A DNA stretch of 64,000 nt from Eonycteris spelaea (taxonomy: Eukaryota; Chordata; Mammalia; Chiroptera; Pteropodidae): NCBI GenBank assembly GCA_003508835.1, contig PUFA01000057.1, forward strand, positions 10,676,501 to 10,740,500, read 5' to 3'. The position numbers and the translations under genes are program-made. The notes beneath the pieces are model-generated. The model was not told where the DNA came from and ran no database searches. It saw only the letters and a list, made by a program, of their open reading frames with translations. This document shows positions 22,831 to 34,934 of this stretch, piece after piece (position 1 is the first letter of the stretch; the number at the start of each line of letters is the position of its first letter).

Positions 22831-25185
22831 AAACTTGCCAAATGGCTGATAGCAGTTACTGGATAACTGACCCAAGCAGAGCCTCTCCCCTAGGATTCTG
22901 GAACTGGTATCCTTGGGTGGCAGGATACTACTATATGCAAATTTAACTGCAGGTGAGAAAGCTGTCTTCTTCCTGCTTTGTGATTAGCAGAGAAGTGAGT
23001 CTGTGGAGCATTAAAAAAGAAATGACAGAAACAAAGAGAAGAGTACCCAAGAGATAGAGGTATTGTAGGCTCCGACAACTTTTCATCTTCTGGCTCCTGT
23101 TCCTTTTCAATTTGTGGTGGCATTCCCACCCTTGAGAGTCAGTGCCCTGAGTCTCCCTAAGACCAAGGGATAAGTTTATTTCTATGTGTGCAGAGATGTT
23201 TACTTCAACTCAAGTTGTGTCTGTTACATGGAACCATGTTAGTGTTTTAGTATATGTGTCAACTTCATTAATTGGGGAGCTACTCTATTAATAAGCAAGC
23301 AATAGTGCTTGTTGCTAAGTTGGCAGCTAATAAATGCTTTCAGTAAACTTGCAGTGAAGTAAAGCAATGATAGACAAGGACAGCCAATGGATTTGTTATA
23401 TTTTAATAACACCATCTTATTGAATAGAGCTATCCTTAAATACTGATATTCAAAATTTTTTGACCACAAAAATTGAAATTTATTGTGCTATTGCACTTTA
23501 AAGTTTCTGAGGCATTATCATATCCTTTGCTTACTTGTTTTTCTCACAGGCTCTACGGGAGGAGGGATTCTTCCCAGCACACCAAGTAGGATAGATTCAG
23601 GATTCAAATCCAGCCCCGTGGTACGTGTTGATGTTCTGCTTTGTCACAACGGGAAATAAAGAGAGCTTGTGCTGTGTTGCAATTCAGCTCAGCACACTGA
23701 GAAGATGATGCGGAATCAATATCCCCAGCAGTCATGCTCATCATGTCCATTCTAACTTTGTTAAAGTTGGCTCAGTTTGCCAACTCTCAGAAAGTTCAGT
23801 GCTACCTAAGTTCTTAGGGACTCAAATTCAAAACTGAAAATAAAGAGAGAGGTCTCCCTCCACTTGTAATGAGGGAGAACCCATTTTTAGGGGCATAAGA
23901 TTCTGTTTCAAGATCTTGCCAGACAGTTGGTTTATATAAACCAAGAGTCTTGAGATCAAAGTCAAGTTTTCTGTTAAAGTTGCTAAGTATGTTACATCGC
24001 AATAATGAGCACATTTGAGCTCTGAACTGAGAAATAATTTCAATAGCTCTTTTTAAAGTTTTGATTCCCTAGCTGACCAATAAACAAGTGTTCTCACTTC
24101 TTTCCTTTTCACCTATTCTTTATTTACAACTTTCGTTTTCTGGCTATTGCATGCTACTCATGTAACCGTTGTCATCCCAATTGTCATCCCAAGCTTAAAC
24201 GAAATCACTTGCTATCTTAGTATTTAAGTCTTTTGACTAAACATTGCAGGTGTCTTTAGTAAATGATTACCATGACAGTACTGAAATTGGAAATACTTTT
24301 CTTGCCCACCCAGGATGTCTAAAGTGAACATTGCACTTGAGTCATAATTCCCAAAACTTTTGTTAAGATTAGAAGTTGTCTTTTAGCCATTTGCCCTTGA
24401 CTTTCATCTGTTTTCCAAGTTTTTTGTTGTTGTTGTCTTTTGTTTTGGGGTTTTTTTTTTTTTTTTGGCTTGTCTCTATTCTTCCCAGGATAGCACCAGT
24501 TTTTTTGAAATGCCTTGAACATTTGGTTTGGTTCCTATGTATAAGACTCAGAGTGCATTACGGTTGGACTTTTTTTCTACTTTCTAACTAAAATAAGACC
24601 TGTCATCAGGAGCAGCACCATGCAATCCATGTACCCTTCCCTTTCCGGGCTGCACTTGTTACCATTGCCTTCACCACAGCTTCTATTTGCATTTCTGTAA
24701 TTATTCAGCTCTTGAACTTACAAATCCTTGGACATTTGCCTCTTTGACTGGTCATATACCATTAAGAAGGAAAGTGGTAAAAAAAATAGGTGAACATAGG
24801 TAAAGATCAATAAGTAAGTAGTAACTAATTACATTCATACATATACACACATACATATATACATAAATGCAATATTTTTCTGTCTTAGATTAGTGCATTG
24901 CAGGCACTCAGTAAATTCAAATCAATGATTGTAAGCAAAGAATTAGAATAGACTTAAATGACTGTTCCATTCATTAGCCCATTTTGATTTGACTGTCTTT
25001 TACCATAATAATTATTTGTAAATTTTGGATGCATGTCCTTAAAATGGGAGTGGTGCAAAGCTAAACAAGAAGGGCAATGAGAGAGATTAGAACCAGACCC
25101 ACCTGACACAGGATAAATGGACCACATAAAGGCAGTAAGAAAAGCTGTCTGCGTTTTCCCAATAAAATGCTGGGTTAATTTACTC
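22831..25185. other. Mostly unique non-coding stretch
   Basis: No gene is supported. A T-run lies at 24449-24467. The section about 24600-24760 vaguely recalls an L2 3' region. The unit TTGTCATCCCAA is duplicated at 24171-24194. An alternating CATA/TACA patch lies at 24835-24868. Confidence 0.4.
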
Positions 25186-25189
25186 TTCA

Positions 25190-25490
25190 CATTGAAGAAA
25201 AAAAATGACCCCTACTTCACATCACGCTTATAAATCATAGACTGAACTGTGAAAGGTAAAATGACAAAGCTTTTAGAAGAAAACAGAGTAATTTTATTAC
25301 TTTAGAGTGGGCAATTTTCCAAAGCTGTACACGACAAGCAGCAACCTCAAAACAAAAGATGAATAAAGTAGACTATCTTAAAAACAAGAACATCTCACCA
25401 AAATACATCCTCAGGAGAGTGAAAATCCAATACATAGACTTGGATAAGAAATTTGTGATATAACATGTGTATTTTCAAAGAAAGCTTTTT
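25190..25490 (+). pseudogene. LINE-1 ORF2 fragment
   Basis: The phrases 'AAATCATAGACTGAACTGTG', 'AGCTTTTAGAAGAAAACAGA', 'CTGTACACGACAAGCAGCAA' and 'AAGTAGACTATCTTAAAAAC' correspond in order to the C-terminal third of L1 ORF2. A similar, longer stretch lies at 36035-37092. The copy is broken by stops and lacks both ends. Confidence 0.6.
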
Positions 25491-25504
25491 GCAATAAAAT
25501 GAAG

Positions 25505-25720
25505 AATAAGGGGCATTTACCAAGTATGTATTATGTGTGTTTGGCACTTCGTGAAGTCTTTTACACATCATTAGCTAATTTAATCCTCATGAGACTCTAA
25601 ATGGCAAGTGTTACTAAATTCATATTTAGCAAGATCAGGGGAGAGGGTTGTACCAGAGAGGTTAAGCCACTTCCCCCAGCTCATACAAATAGCAAATGGC
25701 AGAATCAGGAGTTCAACAGA
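25505..25720 (-). mobile_element. MIR SINE, antisense
   Basis: The plus strand reads 'TTTACCAAGTATGTATTATG', 'TTAATCCTCATGAGACTC', 'AGAGAGGTTAAGCCACTTCC', 'GGCAGAATCAGGAGTTCAAC', the standard order of an inverted MIR. It is close to full length and diverged. Confidence 0.75.
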
Positions 25721-25754
25721 AGCCCTCAGCCCCTGTGCACCCAGCCATTCATCC

Positions 25755-25950
25755 TTTATCTCACTCTTCCTTCTCCTTTTCCTTCCTTCCTCCCTCCCTT
25801 CTTTCCTTCCTTCCTTCCTCCCTCCTTTCTTTCCTTCCTTCCTTCCCCCTTCCTTCCTTCCTCCTTCCTTCCTTCCTTCCTTCCATTTTTTCTTCCATCC
25901 AGGCACTCATCCATCTATTTATTCTTCCTTCCTTCTTTCTTTGCTTCTAT
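25755..25950 (+). repeat. (TTCC)n-type polypyrimidine microsatellite
   Basis: Bases 25764-25884 are 121 uninterrupted pyrimidines built of TTCC, TCCC and CTTT units, followed by an impure tail. Open frames through the tract are repeat artefacts: the plus strand gives Pro/Ser/Phe/Leu repeats and the minus strand Lys/Glu/Gly/Arg repeats. The mirror-like pyrimidine tract can form triplex DNA. Confidence 0.95.
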
Positions 25951-26456
25951 TTATCCATTGTGGTACAAGGCCTTGAATGAAGATCCAACATTATGTACTA
26001 CTTTGATAGCTGGTGAAATCAAGAGGACCTCAAGTGACCTAGCCACAAGTTCCCCTCTCTACTCCGTACTTGATAATAACGTTCTTTAGCCAAATGACCC
26101 TCCTTGTCAAGGAGACCAGGTGCATTTCCTGCTTATCCCTCAATGAAAGGTTTCAATTTCTGGTTAGCCCACAGAACTATTCAAATAATCCAATCACATT
26201 CTCCCATGGGAACCTTTTGATACTGCACAGGCTGCCTCCTACAGCCTCTGCTAATTCATTCTGTGCCTAAGTGTAACACTAGTGTGGCCCTGTATGGAGT
26301 ATGATGTCTTCTTCCCCCAGGCTGTGAGATATGTGATTATAAACTTATGTCAATTTTATCTCTCCAGTTTTGTGTTTAGTCAGTTTCATAATTTTGGAGT
26401 GGTGCATAGGAGGCAATTCAAACATCTATCTATACGTTCATTCATCATCCTTCCAT

Positions 26457-26462
26457 CTGCCT
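26457..26462 (+). other. Left target-site duplication of the solo LTR
   Basis: CTGCCT abuts the LTR's first base and is repeated exactly at 26888-26893. Confidence 0.85.
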
Positions 26463-26887
26463 TGTCGGGAGCCATTATTGAGACACTGAAGAAGTCACGT
26501 AGCTTATAGCCATAAAGCAGTTATTGAGACTGCTTAAACAATGGTTCAAGGAAGCAGGGATTTGAGTTAAACATTACTGACCCTGGAGGAGAGGTATGCC
26601 TCCTAAAGTAATCCTTTTAAGATAGTGGAATGTTTTACAGAAAGCAAGGATGTTTGTACCCTGAGGGAAGGATGTATAGGAACTTATGTAAATGCCAGCT
26701 TTCCTATAGTAATGTACTCTGTGCCTTGCTATTGTGTTCAAAAAGAAATATAAGAGCTATGCTAAATAATCTCGAGGCTGCAGCATTGACTGTATGCCCT
26801 CCCGAAGCGCTTTCCTGTCTTCTTTTTTCCTTAGGCTTCACCCCCCTCTTTTAGGTGCTGTTCGACTTTAGCCGGCTGGCTCCGGCA
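26463..26887 (+). mobile_element. Solo betaretrovirus-like (ERVK/ERV2) LTR
   Basis: This 425-bp block starts TGTCGGGAGCCA and ends TGGCTCCGGCA, so its ends are near-perfect inverted repeats. The six bases CTGCCT lie directly on both sides (26457-26462 and 26888-26893) as an exact target-site duplication. The TGTYGGGAGCC start is typical of ERVK/IAP-class LTRs, and six bases is the usual duplication for that class. A TATA-like AAATATAAGAGC lies near 26746. No gag, pro, pol or env sequence remains, so it is the product of LTR-LTR recombination of a former provirus. Orientation is inferred from TATA placement and the start motif. Confidence 0.85.
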
Positions 26888-26893
26888 CTGCCT
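26888..26893 (+). other. Right target-site duplication of the solo LTR
   Basis: CTGCCT follows the LTR's final CA and matches the left copy at 26457-26462 without mismatch. Confidence 0.85.
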
Positions 26894-28390
26894 ATATATT
26901 TAATGATGCTTAAAGTTTTGCTTGTGCTTTAAAAATGGTGTTTTATAAATGTACCATGAAAATACACATCTACATATAGCCAAGGGTTTCACTATGACTT
27001 AAGGTTTCTGACATACTCATCAATGCAAAGAAGCTTGACTGTAAAGCAAGGGTACCTAACATTCTGGCAAACTAACAATGACAACTTGAGAACAGTCAGC
27101 TGGATTACTACCATTGAGCAGAAGATATTTATAACATACTAAGTGTCCCTTTCCTAAAGGAAGGACATCACAGAGTGCTAATACATAAGGAATAGTGAGT
27201 GATGCCTCAGGCTGAAGAATTATTCCTAACCAATCCCTTGAGTGGGTTCCCCTTTTAAGTCCCAAGAAAAAGATGCTATAAACCTAGAATATCATTGGAG
27301 CCTCTGAGATCTAGAACCACACCTGGTTTAGCCAAGTAAAAAGATGAGAATACTGATATGAAAGAACTAGGATTCAGCCTGAGCTGATGCTCTAATCTCT
27401 CCTCTGTTCTCAGTTGCTGGAAAGTTATATCCACCTGGGTTCTCACCTGGGTGCATCTGCAGTTGTGTACTTTGAGAGAATTGTATTCCAGCTTATTATT
27501 CCCCTCAGAAGGGCTTGAAGCCCAAATGTTGTCTTTTCTGCTCCAAGTATGGAAAGCTTAAAGAAGAGCATCTCAAGAAAAATATTTCACAACAATCAGA
27601 CTCATAAACATGAAAACTCTGGTAAAGAAAACTACCTCTTAAGTTCACCAAGTTTTACAAGACCTCTAGTTATATGGCAGGCTCTGACAATTATCATTTG
27701 GTCTGAGGAATTCAGAAGTGGGAAGGGTTTCAATGGTCATGCAGTCCCAGGGTTGTCAGCCCTAGATTTATATCAGAGAAAAATGTCTGGGACCAGGCAT
27801 CATGCTGTTTGTAAAGCTCTCCTGGTGATTCTATTGGTGAGGCAAGATTGAGAACACAGTTACTCCACATTTCCCTGACAGCAGGTGAAGCCAAGAGGAT
27901 TCAGACATCTCGAAAAGTAGAAGTAAGTGCCCAGTCATCTAGGAAGGAACTGTACTGAACTACTCAGATCAGCATTTTTACTTCTTTACAAAATTTCATA
28001 GCTCTGCTTCAGGAGTATAATAAAGCATACCAAGGAATTCATCTTTTTGTTTTGCATCTTCTTATGAGACTACCTGACTATCACTTAGCCAAAAAGGTCC
28101 ATAAATTTCCAGGATAAATTTATACCACATATAAAGTATTTGGCAACAAAGTCACAGAGAGTATGAATCATGTGAAAGAAATTTGACTTTATCTCACTCC
28201 ACTGGGGACAGCACAGGGAAGTAGAATATTTATTTGTTTTGTTTGTTTGTTTTGCCTCTCCTCAGTCTACAAAAAAATTAGGATGGCTTACAACTAGGAC
28301 AAACACATATTTACATACAATATTTTTAGGAAGGACAACATGATGAAATGAAAATAGAGATAAAGAATCAGGAACAGGAAAAAGATTTTT
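26894..28390. other. Mostly unique non-coding stretch
   Basis: No gene is supported. About 27740-27855 ('GGGACCAGGCATCATGCTG', 'CTCTCCTGGTGATTCTATTG', 'GCAAGATTGAGAACAC') may be a decayed MER5-like hAT fragment. A 100-codon open frame at 27549-27851 overlaps it and has no known domain. A TTTG-rich patch lies at 28230-28252. Confidence 0.4.
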
Positions 28391-28394
28391 AAGA

Positions 28395-28620
28395 AAAAAA
28401 GTATATACAGAGATATTTAATAAATAATGAAGCATTATTGTGTATGCTTTAGACTGAAGAAAATAATACATAAATATTTATTAAAAGAAGTTAATTAAAT
28501 AAATTATGAAATGTAAATATACAGTGATACTATTCAATTATTAAATAAATGAGGCAACTCTATGTAATAAAATGGAATAATCTCCAAGACAAGCTGAAAT
28601 AAATGAAAGTTTAGACCAGA
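28395..28620 (+). mobile_element. Possible LINE-1 3' fragment
   Basis: AT-rich sequence with 'GATACTATTCAATTATTAAA' and 'GGAATAATCTCCAAGAC' resembles the end of L1 ORF2 seen at 22620. It is heavily decayed. Confidence 0.35.
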
Positions 28621-29278
28621 ACATAGGACCTATTACACCTCTGGGAGAAAGAGAACCAGAAGTTGTGGCCACGTCTGGGGAGGTCCCAAGATGGGCAGAG
28701 ACTAGAGGGAGAGGAGCTAAAAATATGCTAGACCCTTTTTTCCCTGGGAATTTTTCTGTGCCATGTGTTTCCCTTTCTCCAAATAAAAAATAAAAAACAC
28801 TAGGCCTGGCATTCAAATAAGTGTATCTATATATAATTTTTAGATCAGCTGAAATTCAAAACTAGAAAAAAGGGAAAACCCAAGTAACTGAGAACCAAAA
28901 AGTCCTAAAGGCAATATTTCAAAACTGTCTCCTGACCTATGAAGACAGAATGTGAAGGAAATAGTTTAGCTAATGAAAAGCCATTCAGACATTCAAGAAT
29001 AACTTTCTCAGCTGGGTTTAGGTTGGTCAGGCAACAGTGCAAACTGTCAAATTGTGTGGGCAGCAACCAGCCCCTAAAACATCAGTCAGTGCCCCTAATG
29101 TAACCTTCTTGGGACATTCTTTCTCCTTCAAACCAGGAACCTGAATCCTCGTGTTGGCCATCTCTGGACACTGCCTGGTCCACCCAGACACATACTCTTA
29201 GGGCAAGGCTGCTACCACACAGCCCCATCCAGTAGTCCCACTTTCTTTTAAGCTTTGCCATGTGATAAAAAGATTCAC

Positions 29279-29860
29279 TCATCTTTGGTGATGGGCCATG
29301 TTACAGTAATGATGACAGATAATGATTTGATATAAAAGCCTTTTCCTGGAAACAAAATACTCTTTGCGCTTCCATGATGGAAATTTTAAGTGGTATAACA
29401 TTTTGAAAGATTCTAAACTATGGGATTTTCTAGCATTGTCCCCTTGAAGTATATCATATAAGCAAACTCCTGCATTTCTGCTTTGGTCTGTTCTGCATAC
29501 CCCATATGTGTCATGATAATTTTGGGGATATCTACTTCTATATTCTCCCTGACATTTCTCCCTTTTATTTTCCCCATTTACATTGATAGATTGGATGAGG
29601 TTTGTGGCAGAGGAAAAGAAGAATTTGTCCATAAGAACCTTCAGTTGCCTGATTTTGCTTTCCCATAGCCTAACCGCATTGGAGATTGCACCCAGTGTCC
29701 AGGAGACAGGCAGAGGAGCTATGGAGACTAAGTCCCAGGTCAACCTGGAAGGTGATGAGAAGAGCAGGTCTCGAGGTGGAAGACTGGCAACTCTTGGCCG
29801 TGAGACACCCAGGAAGGTGACAGGACCAGAGGTCAGCATGTGAGAAATCCGGAGAGCCAA
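29279..29860 (-). other. 193-codon open frame, function not recognised
   Basis: This is the longest uninterrupted frame in the window. It opens with a TTG codon; the first in-frame ATG (Met-Leu-Thr-Ser) comes a few codons later. I see no signal peptide, membrane segment, zinc finger or other motif. Two plus-strand frames of 61 and 86 codons overlap it, as expected by chance in a stop-poor patch. No promoter or polyadenylation signal is evident. A chance frame is most likely; a decayed exon or old viral remnant is possible but unsupported. Confidence 0.15.
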
Positions 29861-30175
29861 ATGCTGAGCCCCAGAATGACATAGGACAGATGCCCTGCCC
29901 TTCTCCCAGCTGTCCCATCCCAGGAGCTCTTGATGAAGACCTGAGGAGAGGAGCCTTCAGTAATGCTAGGATGGCAGTTCATGTGCATTTAGTTGGGGTA
30001 TGGCAGTTCTGATTCATAATGAAAGTGATTTGAAGAGATAGAGATACATTTATTTTTTTGCATACCTGAGTACATAGGCTGCAAATCCTGCCAGCTACTC
30101 ATAACTTCCCAAGAACTATTCCAGAACAAGTCTGAAAGCTTCTTGTACATTTACGCTAAGTAGAATTATTATAAA

Positions 30176-30191
30176 AAGAGAGAGAGAGAGA
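30176..30191 (+). repeat. (GA)n microsatellite
   Basis: A short uninterrupted AGAGAGAGAGAGAGAG run lies between A-rich flanks. Confidence 0.85.
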
Positions 30192-32984
30192 TTTTAAAAA
30201 TGAGTCCTCTTTTGCCTTTTGGCATGTTTTCACAATAGGTCAAGTTCACATTCTTTACAAAGACATCTTCTTTCTGTTGTCAGGGAGTGCCTCCCTTCTT
30301 GCTGTAGCTTTTTTCTTTTTTCTTTTCCTTTTTTAATAGGAGAGGCTCTAAGGCTGAATGAGGAAAGGCTACATGAGAGGCTTTGAGCACCAGAAGGACA
30401 GGGTCCCGGCCTCACCAGTCATGTGCCCCACTCTTGGTGCGGCCTCAGGCTGGAACAGGCACTGCAGGCATGGTTAGTTTGGAGAAGAGAGGAGATGTGC
30501 TTCTGGCTTCCTGCCAACGCATTTATCTGCCAGGACTGCACCAATTGTCATGGAAGAAACTGTGAGCCTTCTAGATAAATCTAACTGCTGAAAAAGCTGA
30601 AGATATAACTGGGGAGTTTGAGCAGTGCACACACAGGAAGAGGAAAACCCAAAGTTGCTCAGCGATGAGTAACTGTAGATAAACAGACATATCTCACTGC
30701 ACATAGAAAAGGAGCCAGATAAGCTCACAGAGAGTGATGCTCAGGGACTGGGGAGATCCCATTCATAAACATGGACTGTTCTCAAGAGAAATGAGTGTAG
30801 ATACTGAATAAACTGCTCCAAGATGACAGGTGCAGATAAAGTGAAGACTTCTCATTGTCATCCATCTTCACAGAAACAACATGACAAAAAGCAGTCTGGC
30901 TGATGAACACAGATGTTAGATATTAACTGTACCCTTCAATAAAGAAAAAAGACACTTTTCCACAACTCCAAAGATGACTTTACAGAAGTGAATGACATAT
31001 TCTGGATTTTGGTGGGAGCTGGGTTGGGGAGGAGTGTTTGGAAACAAATAATTCTGTACTTCTGCCTTCCAAGCTAGTAAGGTTAACCATCACCATTTTT
31101 TACTTTTCTTTCAAAGGAACTGTGGCTGGGGGAACACTCCTCGGCCTCATAACCCTCTACAGAGTTCACATACAGAACGAGCAGAGACAGGCTGCTACTA
31201 AGAACGAAGATCAGGGATTATTGCCAACTGCCTTCTACTTTCCCTGCCCAACCCTCATTTCCATCCAACCTGCTTCTACCAAGGCATAGGATGGAAAAAT
31301 AATCACATTCCATGGGCGAATGTCACCTAAAATATGTTTTGTTTAGTCTGCACATGGTTGTTATTCTTTTGTAAGTCATTGCCAAATAATTTCTCTTGAA
31401 ACATGAATTTTGATAAATTTGGAAAATCTAGTAAAACAGAGCCCATGTCACCACATGCTCACAATCAGATGTAATGAAAGAGTGGTTCCCTTTTTTGATA
31501 AGAAATAGCTCCCCAGTTGGCTTTGGTCCCCACCACTCCCTAGTGCCCCACTAGCTCAGTCCACTTCATTTACATTATTGATTGGTCTGTAGGTTTGGGA
31601 GTTGTGACCTCTGGAAGAATGGAATCAGAAGACCTTTCAAGATCAGACTTTCAAATGAGTTGGCTGGATGCCTCCTCTACTACACATTTAACTGCTCTGA
31701 ACTGTGATCACGATCTCTAAACAGATCATGATCTCTTCTACTGGTACCTCATAAGGCAGTGGTGAGACTGAGGTGTTGCTTGAAATTATTTTAAAAATTA
31801 CAAATAGAAGGTAAGTCTGGAGTAGAGGACCAAGCACTTTCTACCACCCATATTAGATGTTCTTATGTATGAGCTGTCTGTCCTGGAGTCTTTTCTTCCA
31901 ATGAATGCTGTCTTATTCTTCATGCCTATATACTACTTAGCCTGGAACACACCCAGGTGGGCAAGACTACAGTCTTCTTGTGGTGTTAGGACAAAAGAAA
32001 AAAAAAACACCTTGGTTGATGTCTTTCATACACTTGAAGCTTGCTGAGTGTTAAATCTATAATTTCTTCTGCTATTTGGGATCATAAACTATGACCCTAT
32101 TATGTCACACTCTATGAAGGCTGGCCTAGCACACACTGGGATTCTGAAAAATATTTTTCAAATTTGTTTTCTCAAGGGCAAATGCTAAAGCTCCCATTGA
32201 AAAGATTTTGAATTTCTCAAGCCAGAACAATGATGCTCCAACAGTGATTGGGGCTGGCAAGCATCTCCACCCACACACAGCAGTCTGCCTCACATTTATG
32301 TCACATAACACAGTTTTATTTAACCCTACCATTTGATCACTGGAAGATAAACACCATTGAGAAATAAATTTGTAACAACTCTTCCCCCAAATCCCACCCC
32401 TATCCAAAGAAAAGGACAACAGAAGTAGGAGCCAGACAAGAGCTGTTTATGTTGGTTTAGCTGACACCATTAGAGAAGGTATTAGGACCCAATAATTAGT
32501 GAGAGAGAGGTTGGTGTCCCCTTTGTCATGTGTGCTTTGTGCTCCCTGAGATGGCAACACAGTTACTTACTTTTAAACCTGCCCTATGGGGTCTTTCTAG
32601 CAAAGTAACCCTACTCAACACACACTCAAGTATCAGGTCAGGCATTAGAATATATTCCTAGTCCAGACCTCAGCTCTTGCTGCCCCTAGATGCCCAGAAA
32701 GAGTTCATTCAATCTTCCCATCTCTGATCTGTGTAAAATCCATTTCTTCCTCAAGACTTTTGCAAATTTATATGAATCAGAGTTCTTTCAATCACTTCAA
32801 CTTTGAGGGATTTATTTCCTGGTCCTACTCTTTTCATGTTTTGTCTTCATTTCATCTATCCTTGGAGAGAACTCAAACCTAAACCTTACTAGTAGAGTAT
32901 ATAGATAATGGTGTAATGATTATACACCTAAGTGTTCAATATTTTTAGGAAGGAAGCATTTTTCATTCATGTAATAGTCCAGAA

Positions 32985-33555
32985 AAATGAAGGCATGTAT
33001 GTATAAAAACCTGTACACAAATGTTTACAGCAGCTTTATTCAGAATGGCCTCAGACTAGAAACAACCCAAATAGCTTTTAATGCATGAATGGTTCAACAA
33101 TCCATGGCACATCCATACCATAGAACATTATTCAGTAATAAAAATTTATGAACTATTGATACGCATGATGAACTGGATTACTGAGAATTACTGAGCAACA
33201 AAAATGACAATCCCAAAAGATTATATTTAATATGTTTCCATTTATATAACATTCTCAAAATTATAAAATCATAGAAATTGAGAACAGATTAGTGGTTGCC
33301 AGGGGTTAGGAGGGTTGGCATGGAAATGCAGGGAGTGTGGCCATGAAAAGGCAACGCGAGAAATCCATGTGGTGATGGAAATGTTCTGTATCCTAACTCT
33401 ATCAATGTCAATTTCCTGGTTGTGATATTGTAATTTTTCAAGATATTGCTATTAAGGAGAACTGGGGAAAAGGTATCTGGCTCTCTATATTATTTCTTAC
33501 AATTGCATGCAGATCCATGATTGTCTCCAAATAAAAAGTTTAATTTAAAAAAAAC
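32985..33555 (+). pseudogene. LINE-1 ORF2 C-terminus and 3' UTR with A-rich end
   Basis: The order 'AACCTGTACACAAATGTTTA', 'CAGCAGCTTTATTCAGAATG', 'CATACCATAGAACATTATTC', 'GAGAACAGATTAGTGGTTGC' and 'CCAGGGGTTAGGAGGG' is the classic end of L1 ORF2 plus 3' UTR. It ends in CAAATAAAAAGTTTAATTTAAAAAA. Stops interrupt the coding part, so it is an inert 5'-truncated copy. Confidence 0.75.
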
Positions 33556-34930
33556 TTATACTTTAATTTTATCAACATACAAATGTGTACACACATACAT
33601 GCACACATACAAACACACATACATATATGTCAGGGAGATAGTTTAAGAATGTTTAGGAAGATAAAAGAATTTGCATGAAGAAATGTAAACAACTTAAAAT
33701 TCAACATGAGATAGCTCAGCTCTTCAAAGTCTTTCAATCACTTGCACAAACTACTGGCCAAGCTGCTGGTGTTTTTCCTTCTCTTCCATTCTCTCTTTCC
33801 CCTTACTATCTCATTATCTCTAGATTCCTTTTTGTCTTTAAGCCAGAGGAGATTAAGCCAACCCCCGGCACTGGGGCCCAGGCTAGCCCATTCCCTCCTC
33901 TGTAGTTTCAGGCACCCATCAAGGAATTTTCTTCTGAATAAAAGTATTTCCCTGCCCATGAGGAATTATTGTTAATACTCTAAGAATAACACTCCACAGC
34001 ACCCACAGCCCCTAGTGGGAGTATTCCTTTTCTCACACCCACTTCTTAATCGTATCCCTACTTCTCCACCCTTAAACTCAGATGAGGGCTAAATTGGAAA
34101 TGTTTGGGAGGTACTGATGCTGTTATAAATTTTGGCTTTTAGAACAGAGAAAGACCTGAAATGACTGCTTTGCCCTAGAAATAAAAGTGTATTATTGCTA
34201 TGATACCTATGGGCACTACCAGTTTCTCTCTGAAACTGAAAACCAAGAATTAAACAATATAAATCTTTTACGAACATAGAGCAACTTGTCCTATTAAAAT
34301 GTTATCACATGTTTTGAGAATTTTAATATTCTATCTTAGATTTGGTTCTCCTAAAAGTAGCCCTTAAGACAAAAATGCGGGTCCAGGTGTTTTATGTGAG
34401 ATGTGGCCCCAAGAATCACATTGAGTGCTTAGGAAAGTGAGGTGGGAAAAGGTGGCAGTGGCAGAAAATGGGCTCAGGAGGGTTACTTGCGAAAGCCAAT
34501 GGAGTTCAATCGCTGGTGATATGAGAAGCTGTGAAAGCAGACATGCCTCAGAGTTGTCTAAGGAGGTGCAAAAAGAGACACCATGGACCAACTTACTGCC
34601 ATTTTCACTGGTCATCTAGACATATCTGGCCTTTCCTGCATAGGCTGGTCAGAATTGGCAGGTGACTTTTGCAGTGGACCAAGGGAATATGAACTGGACA
34701 CTGACTCCATGTGCTACTCAGAACAAAGGTGGCTTTTTTCCAATGTAACTAGCAGAGTACTTCCCTTCTGTACACTGTATATATTATCTTATCTGCTTCC
34801 TCTATGCATTTAGTGCTTTCTCTTTTGGGGAAATTAGAATACTACTCCTCAGAGAATATAAGCACTATGTCCGGTACTATGCAACTGACCACCGGCAAAG
34901 CTGAGGTTAAATTCTGGTCTGATATTGTAG
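33556..34930. other. Unique non-coding stretch
   Basis: No supported gene. A CACA/CATA-rich patch lies at 33588-33635. About 34340-34620 recalls an unclassified inverted LTR (AAGTAGCCCTTAAGACAAAA), too weakly to call. Confidence 0.4.
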
Positions 34931-34934
34931 GACA

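Larger units (their letters stand above)
28621..32920. other. Long unique stretch without a supported gene
   Basis: Over 4 kb shows no confident transposon. It holds the longest open frame of the window (minus, 29279-29860), a (GA)n tract near 30176-30191, an acceptor-like site at 31116 and a consensus donor AG|GTAAGT after 31810. A GATCACGATCTCT/GATCATGATCTCT direct repeat lies near 31708-31738, beside a weak MIR-like patch. Confidence 0.4.

Noticed and set aside
25580..26089. Plus-strand frames of 162, 122 and 94 codons and a 108-codon minus frame
   Set aside because: All pass through the pyrimidine microsatellite; the translations are simple Pro/Ser/Phe/Leu or Lys/Glu/Gly/Arg repeats.
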